64,000 nt of DNA from Rugamonas rubra (lineage in GTDB: Bacteria > Pseudomonadota > Gammaproteobacteria > Burkholderiales > Burkholderiaceae_D): NCBI RefSeq assembly GCF_900114705.1, contig NZ_FOTW01000004.1:434001-498000 (forward strand), given 5' to 3'. Under the pieces are notes generated by a model that searched no databases, was not told where the DNA came from, and saw nothing but the letters and a program-made list of their open reading frames with translations. Positions 45,008-54,078 of this stretch are shown one piece after another (positions within the stretch are counted from its first letter, which is position 1; each line of letters opens with the position of its first letter). The translations under genes and the position numbers were made by a program.

Positions 45008-48000
45008 TCGGTCTCGGCAGGGTTGGGGGTTGCGGTGTCGGCGGCGGCCTCGAACAGCAACGCGGTCAGCGCGGCGACGTTGTCGGTCCAGCTCAGCCAG
45101 GGCATGGCGTCGGACGGCGGATTGCCGCCGGCGGCCAGGCCGGCCAGCCAGGCGCGCAGCGCCAGCGCCAGCGCGGCGCCGTCGTGGCCGCTGAAATAGG
45201 CGGCGTGGCCGCCGGCCACCTCGCGGAACACCGGCAGGTCGCGCGCCAGCACCGGCAGGCGGTGGCGCGCCGCCTCGATCAGCGGCAGGCCGAAGCCCTC
45301 GCCCTCGCTGGGCACCAGCAGGCAGGCGCTGGCGGCGTAGACGCGCTCGAGGTACTCGTCGCTGATGCCGGCCAGCCAGTGCAGGCGGCGGCCCGCCTCG
45401 GGGTGCTGTTGCAGCCGGGCGACGACGGCCGGGATGCTGCGCCGCTGCGCCGCCGGCAGGCCGCGCCAGCCCTCGCGGCCGACGATCACCAGCTGGGCGT
45501 CGACGCCGTCGGCCCACAGCCGCTCGAAGGCCTCGAGCGCCTGCAGGTGGCCCTTGCGCGGCTCGATCGTGCCGACCATCAGGAAGGCCGGGCTGGCCGC
45601 CAGGCGCGCCAGCACCGCCTCGGCGTCGGCCGCCAGGCCGACGCTGGGCGCCGAGGCGGCCAGGTCGGCGCCGTGGTGCAGCACGGCGATGGCCGGCGCG
45701 GCCAGGCCGGCCTCGGCCAGCCAGCGGCGCAGCTCGTCGGCCACCGCCGCGCTGATGCAGACCAGGCGGTCGGCCTCGGCGCCGACGCAGGCCAGCCAGC
45801 GGGCGTGGCCGGCCGCGCTGTCGGGCGGGAAGTGCAGCGGCTGCAGCACCGGCAGCAGGTCGTGCACGAGGAAGTTGATGGCCACGCCGCGCTGGCGCCA
45901 CTCGCGGTACAGGCCGGCGGCGGCCGCCGCCACCACGGCGCCGGGGAAGAAGTCGGGGCTGTAGAAGACGTCGCCGGCGCCGACCCGCACGGCGTCGTCG
46001 CTGATGCCGGCCTCGTCGACGCCGAGCAGGCGGTGGCTGTAGCGGCGGGCGTGGCGGTAGTGCCAGCGGTCGCCCTCGTCGCTCAGGTAGACCGGGCGCA
46101 CCTGGTAGCGCGTGGTCGGGGTGCGCAGCAGCTCGGCGAGCTGGGCGCGCACCACGCGCTCGATGCCGGTTTGCAGGTCGTTGCGGCAGATCGCCGAGAC
46201 GTCGACCAGCAGTTGCGGCGCCGGCGCGTTGCCGCCCAGCGCGCGGTACCAGTGGCCGCCCAGCACCACGCCGAGCAGCTGCTCGGCGCTCTGCGCCCAG
46301 CTCAGCCCGCGCAGGCCGGCCGAGGCCGGCGCGGCGCCGGCGGCGCGCAGCGCCAGCCAGCGCTCGACGGCGCCGGCCAGCTCGGCCGGCTCGACGCCGT
46401 CGAAGTAGTAGGCGTGCTCGCCGGCCACCTCGCGGAACACCGGGATGCCGCGGGCGATGATCGGCAGGCCGTGGCCGGCCGCCTCGATCAGCGGCAGGCC
46501 GAAGCCCTCGGCCTCGGAGGCGGCCAGCAGGGCGGCGGCGCCGGCGTACAGCTTGAGCAGCATCTCGTCGGACACGCCGGGCAGCCAGAACAGGCGGCGG
46601 CCCCGTTGCGGGTGCTGCTCGAGGCGCTTGACCAGGCCGTCGACCAGCCAGCCGGTCTTGCCCACCACCACCAGGTTGAGTTCGACGCCCTTGGCCCACA
46701 GCAGCTCGCAGGCGGCCAGCGCCTGGGCCTGGCCCTTGCGCGGCTCCAGCGTGCCGACCATCAGCAGGGTCGGCGCGGCGGCCAGCGCCGCCAGCACCTG
46801 GCCGGCGTCGGCCGGCAGGCCGCTGCTCGGCGCGCTGGCGGCGATGTCGGCGCCGAGGTGGAACCAGCCCAGCTGCAGCGGCGCGGCGCGCCGGCTCGGC
46901 CGCGTCGCCAGCCAGCCGGCCAGCTCGTCGGCCACGGCGCGCGAGATGCACACCACGCCGTCGGCGACGTGCGAGACGGTGTCGAGGTAGTCGCCGTAGT
47001 ACTTTTCGGCGCCGAAGGGGAAGGCCTCCGGCCGCAGCAGCGGCAGCAGGTCGTAGACGACGAAGTCGATGCGCACGCCGCGCCGGCGCAGCGAGGCCAG
47101 CAGCGCCTCGTTCTGCGTGGTGCCGTTGGTAAACAGGTCGAGGCCGAGGAAGTGGTCGCCGGCGCGCACCTCGATCGGCGCGTCCTCCAGCCCCAGCGGC
47201 TCGACGCCGAGCATGCCCTCGGTGAAGCGGCGGGCGTAGCGGTAGCAGTGGTTGCCGCCCTCGCTGAACACCGGCTCGACGCGGTAGCCGGCCGGCGGCG
47301 CGGCGAACAGCGCCAGCACGATGCTGCGCACCACGCGCTGGATGCCGGTCTTGTGGTCGGCCTGCACCAGCGCCGAAATGTCCACCAGCAGCTGGCGCGG
47401 CGCGGCGGCCGGGCGGTTGGCGGCGATCGCCGCCGCCGCCGCCACCAGGTCGGCCTCGGCCGGGCCGCGCGGCGGCGCCAGGCGCGCCAGCGCGCCCAGC
47501 AGGGTGCGGTAGCGCGCCGCCGGGCTGTGCGCGGCGAAGTGTTCGATCGCCTCGTGGTAGAGGGCGCCGACGGCGGCCGGCGCGTGCAACGCGCGGACGT
47601 GGCCGCGGCCGGCCTCGGCCAGCGCGGCGCGCCGCGCCGGCTCGGCGTGCAGCGCGGCCAGCGCCGCCGTCAGCTCGGCGTCGCTGAATTCGTCGGCCAG
47701 CTTGAGCAGCACGGCGTCGGGCAGGTCGGCGGCGGCGCCGTGCGCGTTGATGATGGTCGGCACGCCGTGCAGCAGGCAGTCGAGCACCGAGGCCGAGGTC
47801 TCGCCGCGCGTCTGGCAGCGCAGCTGCACGGCGACGTCGCAGGCGGCCAGGTAGTGTTGGTAGTCGGCCGCCGTGACGAAGCCGGTGATGCCGATCCGGT
47901 CGGCGCGGCCGCTGTCGGCGATCTGGCGCAGCAGCGCCGCGCCGTAGGGGCCGGCGTCGTTGTCGCCGACGAAGACCAGCCGGCAGTCGTCGCGCGCCGC

Positions 48001-49404
48001 CAGCGGCGAGGCCAGGAAGGCGGCCAGCAGGCGCTCGTTGAGCTTGGTGGCGCCCAGCATGCCGAAGCTGCACACCAGGAAGGCGTCGTCGGCCACGCCG
48101 AGCGCGCGGCGCGCCTCGGCGCGCGTCGCCGTGCCGGCCGGCAGGCCGCGCAGCAGCGGCAGCGTGCGCCAGGCGGCGGCGCTGCCGGCGCCGTACCAGC
48201 GCTCGGCCAGCTGGCGCGAGAAGTCGGCGTGGACGATGACGCCGCTGGCCTGCTCCAACACCGGGCGGTTGCAGGGGTAGGCCCAGATGGCGGCGTTGCG
48301 GCCGCGCTCGCGCTGCTCGAACAGCGCGCTGTAGCCGTGCGAGGCGTACAACGCCTGCAGGAAGGCCTGCGGCTGGACGCCGTCGCGCTCCATGTTGTCG
48401 AGCACGCCGCTGAGGAAGAAGTCGTGCAGCACCACCACGCCGGGGTGGCGTTCGAGCAGGCCGAACATGTGCTGGTGGGCGTTGGAGTTGCCGAAATGGT
48501 AGAGCACCCGCTGGTAGGCGCCGGCGTGGCGCTCGAAGTAGGCCGGCGTGCGCAGCGGCCAGCGCGCCGCCAGCGGCGTCTCGGCCTGCGGGCTGACCAA
48601 CTCGATGTCGTAGTAGGGGGCCAGCTCGGCGAGCAGCTCGGCGCTGTAGTCGGCGATGCCGGATTTTTCCGGCGGCAGCGGCGAAACGAAGGCCAGCTTG
48701 GGCCGCGCGGCGGCGGCACTGCCGGTGGCGGCTGCCGCCACGGCCACGGCGTTGGCGGCGGCCTTGCCGGCTTCGGCGCCGGCGCCGGCGCGGCGCGCCA
48801 GGGCATCCTCCAGCGCGCGCCACAGCGCGGCGGCGTTGGCCTCGGCGTCGTCGTCGGCGGCGGGCGCCAGCACCGGCACCGGCGCCAGCGCGGCGGCCAG
48901 CGCCGCCGTCTCGGCGGCGGCGCCGGCCAGCACCAGGTCGGCGCGGCCGAGCAGGGCGCGCTGGCGCTCGGCCAGCGGGCGCAGCGCGGCGGCGGCCGGC
49001 GCGCCCAGCGCCGCCGCGTCGGCCAGCGTGTAGGCGCGCAGCGCGCCGGCCGGACCGGCGCCGCAGACGCTGTCGGCCAGCGGCCGGTCGAACAGGCCGG
49101 GCACCAGCACGGCGTCGGGACGCAGCTCGGCCAGGAAGGCGTCACGGATCAGTTCGGCGGCGCCCTGGCGCCAGGCGCCGGCACCGGCCGGCAGCGCGTA
49201 GCAGAGCACCTGCGCCGCCGGCAGCAGCCCGGCGAAGGCCAGCCGCAGCGGCTCGACGCTGTCGCCGTGGCCGCCGTCGAGCGCGATGAGGACGACGTGC
49301 TGCGGGGCGGCCTGGCGCGCCAGGGCCTGGGCCAGCGCCAACACGGCGTCGGGCTGGCGCGCCGCGCCGTTCTGGCAGGACTGTAAATCGATAACGAGAC
49401 GCAT
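45004..49404 (-). CDS. Multi-module family 4-type glycosyltransferase
   Basis: A 1466-residue cytoplasmic glycosyltransferase. An N-terminal degenerate module (about residues 1-230) is followed by three GT-B modules. Module A starts near residue 235 (KLAFVSPLPPEKSGIADYSAELL). Modules B and C are tandem copies beginning LLVDISALVQADHKTGIQRVV and LLVDVSAICRNDLQTGIERVV, each with GTLEPRKGQ/GTIEPRKGH and an EGFGLPLIEAA nucleotide-sugar loop. It probably builds a repeating chain with several linkages. The ATG at 49404 lies 2 nt after the stop of the FkbM gene. The open frame extending to 50664 is a shadow. Confidence 0.9.
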   Translation of the reverse strand: MRLVIDLQSCQNGAARQPDAVLALAQALARQAAPQHVVLIALDGGHGDSVEPLRLAFAGLLPAAQVLCYALPAGAGAWRQGAAELIRDAFLAELRPDAVLVPGLFDRPLADSVCGAGPAGALRAYTLADAAALGAPAAAALRPLAERQRALLGRADLVLAGAAAETAALAAALAPVPVLAPAADDDAEANAAALWRALEDALARRAGAGAEAGKAAANAVAVAAAATGSAAAARPKLAFVSPLPPEKSGIADYSAELLAELAPYYDIELVSPQAETPLAARWPLRTPAYFERHAGAYQRVLYHFGNSNAHQHMFGLLERHPGVVVLHDFFLSGVLDNMERDGVQPQAFLQALYASHGYSALFEQRERGRNAAIWAYPCNRPVLEQASGVIVHADFSRQLAERWYGAGSAAAWRTLPLLRGLPAGTATRAEARRALGVADDAFLVCSFGMLGATKLNERLLAAFLASPLAARDDCRLVFVGDNDAGPYGAALLRQIADSGRADRIGITGFVTAADYQHYLAACDVAVQLRCQTRGETSASVLDCLLHGVPTIINAHGAAADLPDAVLLKLADEFSDAELTAALAALHAEPARRAALAEAGRGHVRALHAPAAVGALYHEAIEHFAAHSPAARYRTLLGALARLAPPRGPAEADLVAAAAAIAANRPAAAPRQLLVDISALVQADHKTGIQRVVRSIVLALFAAPPAGYRVEPVFSEGGNHCYRYARRFTEGMLGVEPLGLEDAPIEVRAGDHFLGLDLFTNGTTQNEALLASLRRRGVRIDFVVYDLLPLLRPEAFPFGAEKYYGDYLDTVSHVADGVVCISRAVADELAGWLATRPSRRAAPLQLGWFHLGADIAASAPSSGLPADAGQVLAALAAAPTLLMVGTLEPRKGQAQALAACELLWAKGVELNLVVVGKTGWLVDGLVKRLEQHPQRGRRLFWLPGVSDEMLLKLYAGAAALLAASEAEGFGLPLIEAAGHGLPIIARGIPVFREVAGEHAYYFDGVEPAELAGAVERWLALRAAGAAPASAGLRGLSWAQSAEQLLGVVLGGHWYRALGGNAPAPQLLVDVSAICRNDLQTGIERVVRAQLAELLRTPTTRYQVRPVYLSDEGDRWHYRHARRYSHRLLGVDEAGISDDAVRVGAGDVFYSPDFFPGAVVAAAAAGLYREWRQRGVAINFLVHDLLPVLQPLHFPPDSAAGHARWLACVGAEADRLVCISAAVADELRRWLAEAGLAAPAIAVLHHGADLAASAPSVGLAADAEAVLARLAASPAFLMVGTIEPRKGHLQALEAFERLWADGVDAQLVIVGREGWRGLPAAQRRSIPAVVARLQQHPEAGRRLHWLAGISDEYLERVYAASACLLVPSEGEGFGLPLIEAARHRLPVLARDLPVFREVAGGHAAYFSGHDGAALALALRAWLAGLAAGGNPPSDAMPWLSWTDNVAALTALLFEAAADTATPNPAETE

Positions 49405-49406
49405 GA

Positions 49407-50708
49407 TCAGTGTTCGGTGGGTTGGTGGGCGCGGCGCAGGTCGGCCAGCACCTGGCGGGCCGACAGCGGCAGTTCGCGCAATTGGTAGGGCAGGTCGGGC
49501 GCGTGCTGCACCAGGCCGCCGCCGCCCTTGGCCGCCGCCAGCGCGCGCAGCACGCGCGCCTGGGTGGCGGGGAAGCGGGCCAGCAGCGGCAGCAGCAGGC
49601 GGCGCAGCGCCTGGCGCGAGCTGAGCCAGCGGGCGGCGCGGCGCACGGCGCCACGGGCGCGCCGCCGCGCCAGACTCAACAGGCTGCCCTCGCCGCGCCG
49701 GCACAGCAGGCGCAGCGGCGCCGTCAGGCGCCACGAGCTGCTCGCCTGCATCGCCAGCAATTTCTGTTCGAGGCCGCCGGCCCAGGCGGCGCTGCGGTGC
49801 AGCTCGGCCTCGAAGTCCAGCGCGCGCTGCTCGGTCTGGTGCAACTCGGCCTGCAACTGGGCCGCCTCGTCGACCGCCAGCCGGGTCTGCCGGCGCGCGT
49901 CCTGCAGCGCGCCCTCCAGGTCGGCGGCGCGCTGCGCCGCCTGCGCCGCCTCGGCCTGCGCCTCGGCCTGCTGCTCGGCGACGCGCTGGCCGGCCGCCTC
50001 GGCCTGGCGCCAGGCCTTGTCGAGGTGGTGGCTGATGTAGTCGTCGAAGACGTTGGCCTGCACCGTCAGCTGCTCGCCCAGTTCGGCGTGCTCGTCGGCC
50101 ACGTAGTAGCGGTTCAGGCCGTCGAAATAGCGGAAGGTGTAGCCGTGCCCGGCCACCAGCTGCTCCCAGCTGGCGTGGTTGCTCACCCGGCTGTTGGGCA
50201 GGGTCGCCTCGACCACCACGATCCACGGCCGGCAGACGCTCCAGTCCATGCCGCGCAGCACCTCGCCCTCGAAGCCCTCGACGTCGATCTTGAGGAAGTG
50301 CACCGGGCCGCGCACGTGCTCGCGGCAGATCGCCGCCAGCGTGCGCAGCGGCACGGTCTGCTCGACCACGGCGTAGCCCTCGGCCTGGTGCGCCGCCGCC
50401 ACGGCGGCGTCGGTCGAGGCCCAGCCGTTCACGTCGGGCACGTCGAACAGGGTGATCTGGCCCTCGGCGGCGCCGGCCGCCACGGTCAGCGTCAGGTCGC
50501 GTGGCCGCTCGGCCAGGAAGGCGGCGCGGAACGAGGGCAGCGGCTCGATGTTGATGCCGTGCCAGCCGCGCTGGTAGAAGGCCTTGGTCACCGAGTGCTG
50601 CTCGGGGTCGTTGGCGCCGACGTCGATGTAGAAACCGTTCTCGACATGCTGCAGGGCGCGCCACAGCAGCACGTCTTCGCCGTTCTGGGCGTAGGAAATA
50701 AAGCTCAT
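49407..50708 (-). CDS. FkbM-family methyltransferase with C-terminal coiled coil
   Basis: A 433-residue protein. The N-terminal ~220 residues form an FkbM-type SAM-dependent methyltransferase (SYAQNGEDVLLWRALQ, FYIDVGANDPEQHSVTKAFY, FLKIDVEGFEGEVLRGM). A long Glu/Gln/Ala-rich coiled coil (about residues 235-330) and an Arg/Leu-rich C-terminus follow. Such enzymes methylate sugars in polysaccharides, sometimes to cap chain length; the coiled coil may act as a molecular ruler as in O-antigen capping enzymes. The start ATG overlaps the ATPase stop (ATGA, 50705-50708). Confidence 0.92.
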   Translation of the reverse strand: MSFISYAQNGEDVLLWRALQHVENGFYIDVGANDPEQHSVTKAFYQRGWHGINIEPLPSFRAAFLAERPRDLTLTVAAGAAEGQITLFDVPDVNGWASTDAAVAAAHQAEGYAVVEQTVPLRTLAAICREHVRGPVHFLKIDVEGFEGEVLRGMDWSVCRPWIVVVEATLPNSRVSNHASWEQLVAGHGYTFRYFDGLNRYYVADEHAELGEQLTVQANVFDDYISHHLDKAWRQAEAAGQRVAEQQAEAQAEAAQAAQRAADLEGALQDARRQTRLAVDEAAQLQAELHQTEQRALDFEAELHRSAAWAGGLEQKLLAMQASSSWRLTAPLRLLCRRGEGSLLSLARRRARGAVRRAARWLSSRQALRRLLLPLLARFPATQARVLRALAAAKGGGGLVQHAPDLPYQLRELPLSARQVLADLRRAHQPTEH

Positions 50709-51940
50709 GTGCGTTCGATCTCGATAACGGGGTTCAGCCAGGCCGAGCCCTCGAAGTGGGGGCGGCGCATGTTCACCACGGTGAACACCAGCGCCAGGTC
50801 GCGCCACTCGTAGTTGTTGACCAGGTGGGTGGCGGTGCTGACGATGGCGGTGGCCACCGAGTAGCTGCCGGCGCCCAGGTTCATGGCGAAGCGGAAATCG
50901 TAGACCACCCGCTCGCCGGCCGCCACCGCCTCCAGCGCCAGCTCCTGCAGGTGGGTGTTGGTGCCGTACATCGGCTGGCCCAGCCGGTCCTTGATCAGGT
51001 AGCCCAGCACCATGCGCGGGATCGCCGCGTGGGCCTGCACCACCACCCGCAGCGTCACCTCGGCGCCGACGTCGACCACCTCGACGGCCAGGCCGTCGGC
51101 GTCGAGCAGGCTGATCTCGGCCACGGTGGCTTCGCCGGTGCCCGAGGTGGTCTGCACCTTGCCGTCGTCGCGCTCGGTCAGGCGCACCGTCTGGTTCTCG
51201 CGCTCGGCGATCAGGGCGTTGTAGTAGTCCATGATCTCCTCCGGCGCGCCTTCCTTGGCCAGGCGGCCGCCGTCGAGCAGGATGGCGCGGTCGCACACCG
51301 ACTGGATCGCCTGCTTGTCGTGCGACACCAGCAGCAGCGTGGTGCCCTCGCGGCGAAACTGGCGGATGCGCTCGAAGCTCTTGTGCTGGAAGTAGGTGTC
51401 GCCGACCGACAGCGCCTCGTCGACGATGAGGATGTCGGGCCGGCGCGCGGTGGCCACGGCGAAGGCGACGCGCATCTGCATGCCGCTCGAATACACCCGC
51501 ACCGGCTGGTCCATGTAGTCGCCGATCTCGGCAAAGGCCTCGATCTGCGGCATCAGCGCGTCGATCTCGGCCACCCCCAGGCCGAGCAGCTGGCCGGCCA
51601 TGTAGACGTTCTGCCGGCCGCTGAAGTCGGGGTGGAAGCCCATGCCCAGTTCGAGCAGGGCGGCGACGCGGCCCTCCAGGTGCACCGCGCCGGTGGTTGG
51701 CTGGGTGGTGCCGGTGATCAGCTTGAGCAGGGTGCTCTTGCCGGCGCCGTTGATGCCGATCAGGCCCACCGCCTCGCCGCTGGCGACGTGGAAGTTGATG
51801 TCCTGCAGAATCCACTTGAGCTTGTGGCGCGCGCCGGCCGACGGCAGCAGCCACTCGCCCAGGCGCGACCAGCGGGTCGGATATTGTTTGTAGGCCTTGC
51901 CCAGATTGCTGACGGTGATCGCGCCCATATTACAGTTCAT
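50705..51940 (-). CDS. wzt: ABC exporter ATPase with C-terminal binding domain (Wzt-like)
   Basis: A 411-residue ATPase. Walker A (GINGAGKST), signature (YSSGMQMRVAFA) and Walker B (ILIVDEAL) are present in residues 60-190. The C-terminal ~150 residues form the beta-sandwich carbohydrate-binding domain of Wzt proteins (VTLRVVVQAHAAIPRMVLGY). Such a domain recognises the terminal cap on the polysaccharide, consistent with the FkbM methyltransferase next door. The start ATG at 51940 overlaps the permease stop; the ATG at 51928 is also possible. Confidence 0.95.
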   Translation of the reverse strand: MNCNMGAITVSNLGKAYKQYPTRWSRLGEWLLPSAGARHKLKWILQDINFHVASGEAVGLIGINGAGKSTLLKLITGTTQPTTGAVHLEGRVAALLELGMGFHPDFSGRQNVYMAGQLLGLGVAEIDALMPQIEAFAEIGDYMDQPVRVYSSGMQMRVAFAVATARRPDILIVDEALSVGDTYFQHKSFERIRQFRREGTTLLLVSHDKQAIQSVCDRAILLDGGRLAKEGAPEEIMDYYNALIAERENQTVRLTERDDGKVQTTSGTGEATVAEISLLDADGLAVEVVDVGAEVTLRVVVQAHAAIPRMVLGYLIKDRLGQPMYGTNTHLQELALEAVAAGERVVYDFRFAMNLGAGSYSVATAIVSTATHLVNNYEWRDLALVFTVVNMRRPHFEGSAWLNPVIEIERT

Positions 51941-52715
51941 CCACCATTTCTCCCGCCCGCTTGCGGAACAGCTTGAGGCCGAGCAGGCACAACAGCGCGG
52001 CCAGCGCGGCGGCCGGCAGCAGCGCCGCCCAGTCCGGCATGCGGCCGCCCACCAGCAGGTTCTGGTAGGACTCGATGATCGGCATCATCGGGTTCCACGC
52101 CAGGTAGGAGCGCAGCGCCGGCGGGATGATGCTGACCGGGTAGACGATCGGCGTCAACCAGAACCAGAACTGCAGGAAGATGGTGAAGAACTGGCCGACG
52201 TCGCGGAAGAACACGTTGAGCACGCCGAGCACCATGCCCAGGCCCAGCGCCAGCGCCAGTTGCAACAGCAGCACCGGCACCAGGGCCAGTATGATCCAGC
52301 CGGGGAACTGGCCCGACAGCGCGAGGAACAGCAGGAACAGGCCGAAGATGATGGCGAAGTTGACCAGCGCGTTGAGCACGGCGATCAGCGGCAGGCAGAC
52401 GCGCGGAAAGCTGACCTTCTTGAGCAGGTTGGCTTGCTCGAGGAACATGTTTTGCAGGCGCGTGGTCAGCTCGGCGAACAGGCCCCAGGTGAGCACGCCG
52501 GCGCACAGGTAGATGCTGTAGGCGAACTCCGAGCTGGCGCCCGGCAGCTTGCTGCGCATCACCTGCGAGAAGATCAGCGTGTAGACCAGGATCATGGCCA
52601 GCGGGCTGAGCACGGTCCAGGCCGCGCCCAGCATGGTGTTGCGGTATTTGGCCTGGAACTCGCGCTTGACGCTGCCGAGCACGAAGCCGCGGTAGGACCA
52701 CATGGCGCCCAGCAT
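51930..52715 (-). CDS. wzm: ABC exporter permease (Wzm-like)
   Basis: A 261-residue ABC-2-type permease with about six membrane helices (MLGAAWTVLSPLAMILVYTLIF, LLLQLALALGLGMVLGVLNVFF, WFWLTPIVYPVSIIPPAL). Together with the ATPase it exports O-antigen- or capsule-type polysaccharide. I use ATG 52715 with GAGGG about 9 nt upstream; a GTG at 52730 and ATG at 52703 are alternatives. It is the first gene of the minus-strand operon, with a strong -10 and a CRP-like site upstream. Confidence 0.94.
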   Translation of the reverse strand: MLGAMWSYRGFVLGSVKREFQAKYRNTMLGAAWTVLSPLAMILVYTLIFSQVMRSKLPGASSEFAYSIYLCAGVLTWGLFAELTTRLQNMFLEQANLLKKVSFPRVCLPLIAVLNALVNFAIIFGLFLLFLALSGQFPGWIILALVPVLLLQLALALGLGMVLGVLNVFFRDVGQFFTIFLQFWFWLTPIVYPVSIIPPALRSYLAWNPMMPIIESYQNLLVGGRMPDWAALLPAAALAALLCLLGLKLFRKRAGEMVDEL

Positions 52716-52827
52716 GGCGGGCGCCCTCACGCGGCGCCCCGGCGTGGGGAAAATGACGATGGAAAGCTCATAAGCAGACGGTGCGGCGCGCAGACAGCCT
52801 GCTGGCCCCTGAAGTTAAGAGGGGTGG

Positions 52828-52833
52828 ATTATA
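52828..52833 (-). promoter_or_regulatory. -10 element of the polysaccharide operon
   Basis: On the minus strand this is TATAAT, a perfect -10, with no adequate -35. The CRP-like repeat at 52854-52870 is centred about 41 bp upstream of the implied start, the place where an activator substitutes for a missing -35. Confidence 0.6.
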
Positions 52834-52853
52834 CAGCACTGACTTGCCACAGT

Positions 52854-52870
52854 TGTAATAGGTTGTTACA
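52854..52870 (-). promoter_or_regulatory. CRP-like inverted repeat upstream of wzm
   Basis: TGTAA-N7-TTACA, a perfect 5-bp inverted repeat related to the TGTGA/TCACA CRP site but with A for G at the fourth base and an N7 centre. Its centre sits about -41 from the predicted start of the polysaccharide operon. It also lies just downstream of the crp-like gene. Confidence 0.45.
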
Positions 52871-52875
52871 GGGAA

Positions 52876-53691
52876 TCACTCGCCCTGGACCAGTTTTTGC
52901 AGCGCCTCGGGATTCTTGATCACCAGGCGGTGCGGCTCCTTTTGCACGATGCCCTGCTGCACCAGCGTCAGCAGCGCCCGCGTCACCGTCTCGCGGCTGG
53001 TGTTGATCATGTTGGCGATGTCCTGGTGGGTCGGCAGGTTGTCCACCACGGTGCCGTCGGGCAGGCGCTTCTGCATCAGCACCAGGAAGGTGTAGATGCG
53101 CCGCGAAGTGTTGTTGATGCTCAGCAGGGCGCGGAACTCCGAGTCGCGCTGGATCTTCTGCGCCAAGTGCTGCAGCATCTGCTTGGCCACCGACGGCGAG
53201 TGCGAGAACAGGCGCATCGCCAGCGGCGCCGGCAAAAACGCCACCAGCACCTCGCTCATCGCCACCACGGAGGCCGAGCGGGTGGTGCCGTTGATCAGCG
53301 CGATCTCGCCGAAGAAGTCGCCCGGTGCCAGCATGCGCAGGCCGACGGCGCGGCCGTCCTCGGTCACGTCGATCACCTGCAGCTGGCCGGACAGCAGAAA
53401 CAGCAGGCCGTCGCCGCTGCCGCCCTTGTGCAGCACCACCTCGCGCTTGGCGTATTGGCGGATGCGCAGTTCGGCCTTGACGGCGACGATCTCCTCGTCG
53501 GACAGGTCGGCCAGCAGGGGGATCTTGCGCAGGTGGACCTGGGCGTTGCGTTGCTGTTGTTCCTCCGGTACCGGGACGGCGGTCTCAGCCGCCGCTGTGA
53601 CGGGGGCTGCGACCACGATGGAGGCTTGGGCCGCAATGGGGGCGGGCGGATCGGTTGGCTCGGTCGGCTTCATGGTCGGCTTCTCGCTCAT
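52876..53691 (-). CDS. CRP-type cAMP-responsive regulator
   Basis: A 271-residue Crp/Fnr-family regulator without the FNR cysteines. The N-terminal ~60 residues are a Pro/Ala/Thr-rich extension. The cyclic-nucleotide pocket is complete: FGEIALINGTTRSASVVA keeps the Arg-Ser of the CRP phosphate cassette. The recognition helix (NTSRETVTRALLTL) has Arg, Glu and Arg at the positions of R180, E181 and R185 in E. coli CRP, so it should read TGTGA/TCACA. The start ATG at 53691 overlaps the VanZ stop (ATGA). It is the last gene of an operon headed by an adenylate cyclase. Confidence 0.93.
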   Translation of the reverse strand: MSEKPTMKPTEPTDPPAPIAAQASIVVAAPVTAAAETAVPVPEEQQQRNAQVHLRKIPLLADLSDEEIVAVKAELRIRQYAKREVVLHKGGSGDGLLFLLSGQLQVIDVTEDGRAVGLRMLAPGDFFGEIALINGTTRSASVVAMSEVLVAFLPAPLAMRLFSHSPSVAKQMLQHLAQKIQRDSEFRALLSINNTSRRIYTFLVLMQKRLPDGTVVDNLPTHQDIANMINTSRETVTRALLTLVQQGIVQKEPHRLVIKNPEALQKLVQGE

Positions 53692-54029
53692 GGCGTGGCG
53701 CGCACGGTGGTGTAGGCCAGCGCCAACAGGCCGGCGCAGGCGATGCCGGCGGCGTTGGCCGCCATGTCGCGCCAGCAGAAGCTGCGTTCCGGCACCAGTT
53801 GTTGCAGGCATTCGATCAGCCAGCTGGCCAGCAGCAGGCCGCCCAGCCAGCACAGGCCCTCGAAGCGGCTGCCGGCCAGCGGCAGTGCCAGCAGGGCCAG
53901 CGCGCCGAAGCCGCCGAAGTGCATCAACTTATCGTTCGGCAGGTTCGCCGGCAGCCAGCGGTTCGGCACCAGGCAGCCCAGCGACAGCAGCGCGGCGGCC
54001 GCGATAAACATTCCCCAACTCAATTCCAT
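53688..54029 (-). CDS. VanZ-family membrane protein
   Basis: A 113-residue VanZ-like protein with four hydrophobic segments and the family motif PNRWLPANLPNDKLMHFGGFGALALL. VanZ-type proteins are membrane proteins of unclear function, sometimes near surface-polysaccharide genes. I place the start at the ATG at 54029, which begins the first helix; the upstream extension in frame is unlikely. It lies 49 nt after the TPR/barrel gene and overlaps the CRP gene by 4 nt. Confidence 0.88.
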   Translation of the reverse strand: MELSWGMFIAAAALLSLGCLVPNRWLPANLPNDKLMHFGGFGALALLALPLAGSRFEGLCWLGGLLLASWLIECLQQLVPERSFCWRDMAANAAGIACAGLLALAYTTVRATP

Positions 54030-54078
54030 ATACAACCCTGTGATAGACGGCGGCAGCGGCCGGCGCGTCCGTCCCCGT

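Noticed and set aside
45008..48823. Fused frame joining the HAD-UbiA gene to a shadow of the glycosyltransferase
   Set aside because: Only the last 487 codons carry domain motifs; the ATG at 45007 overlaps the glycosyltransferase stop in the usual ATGA manner.
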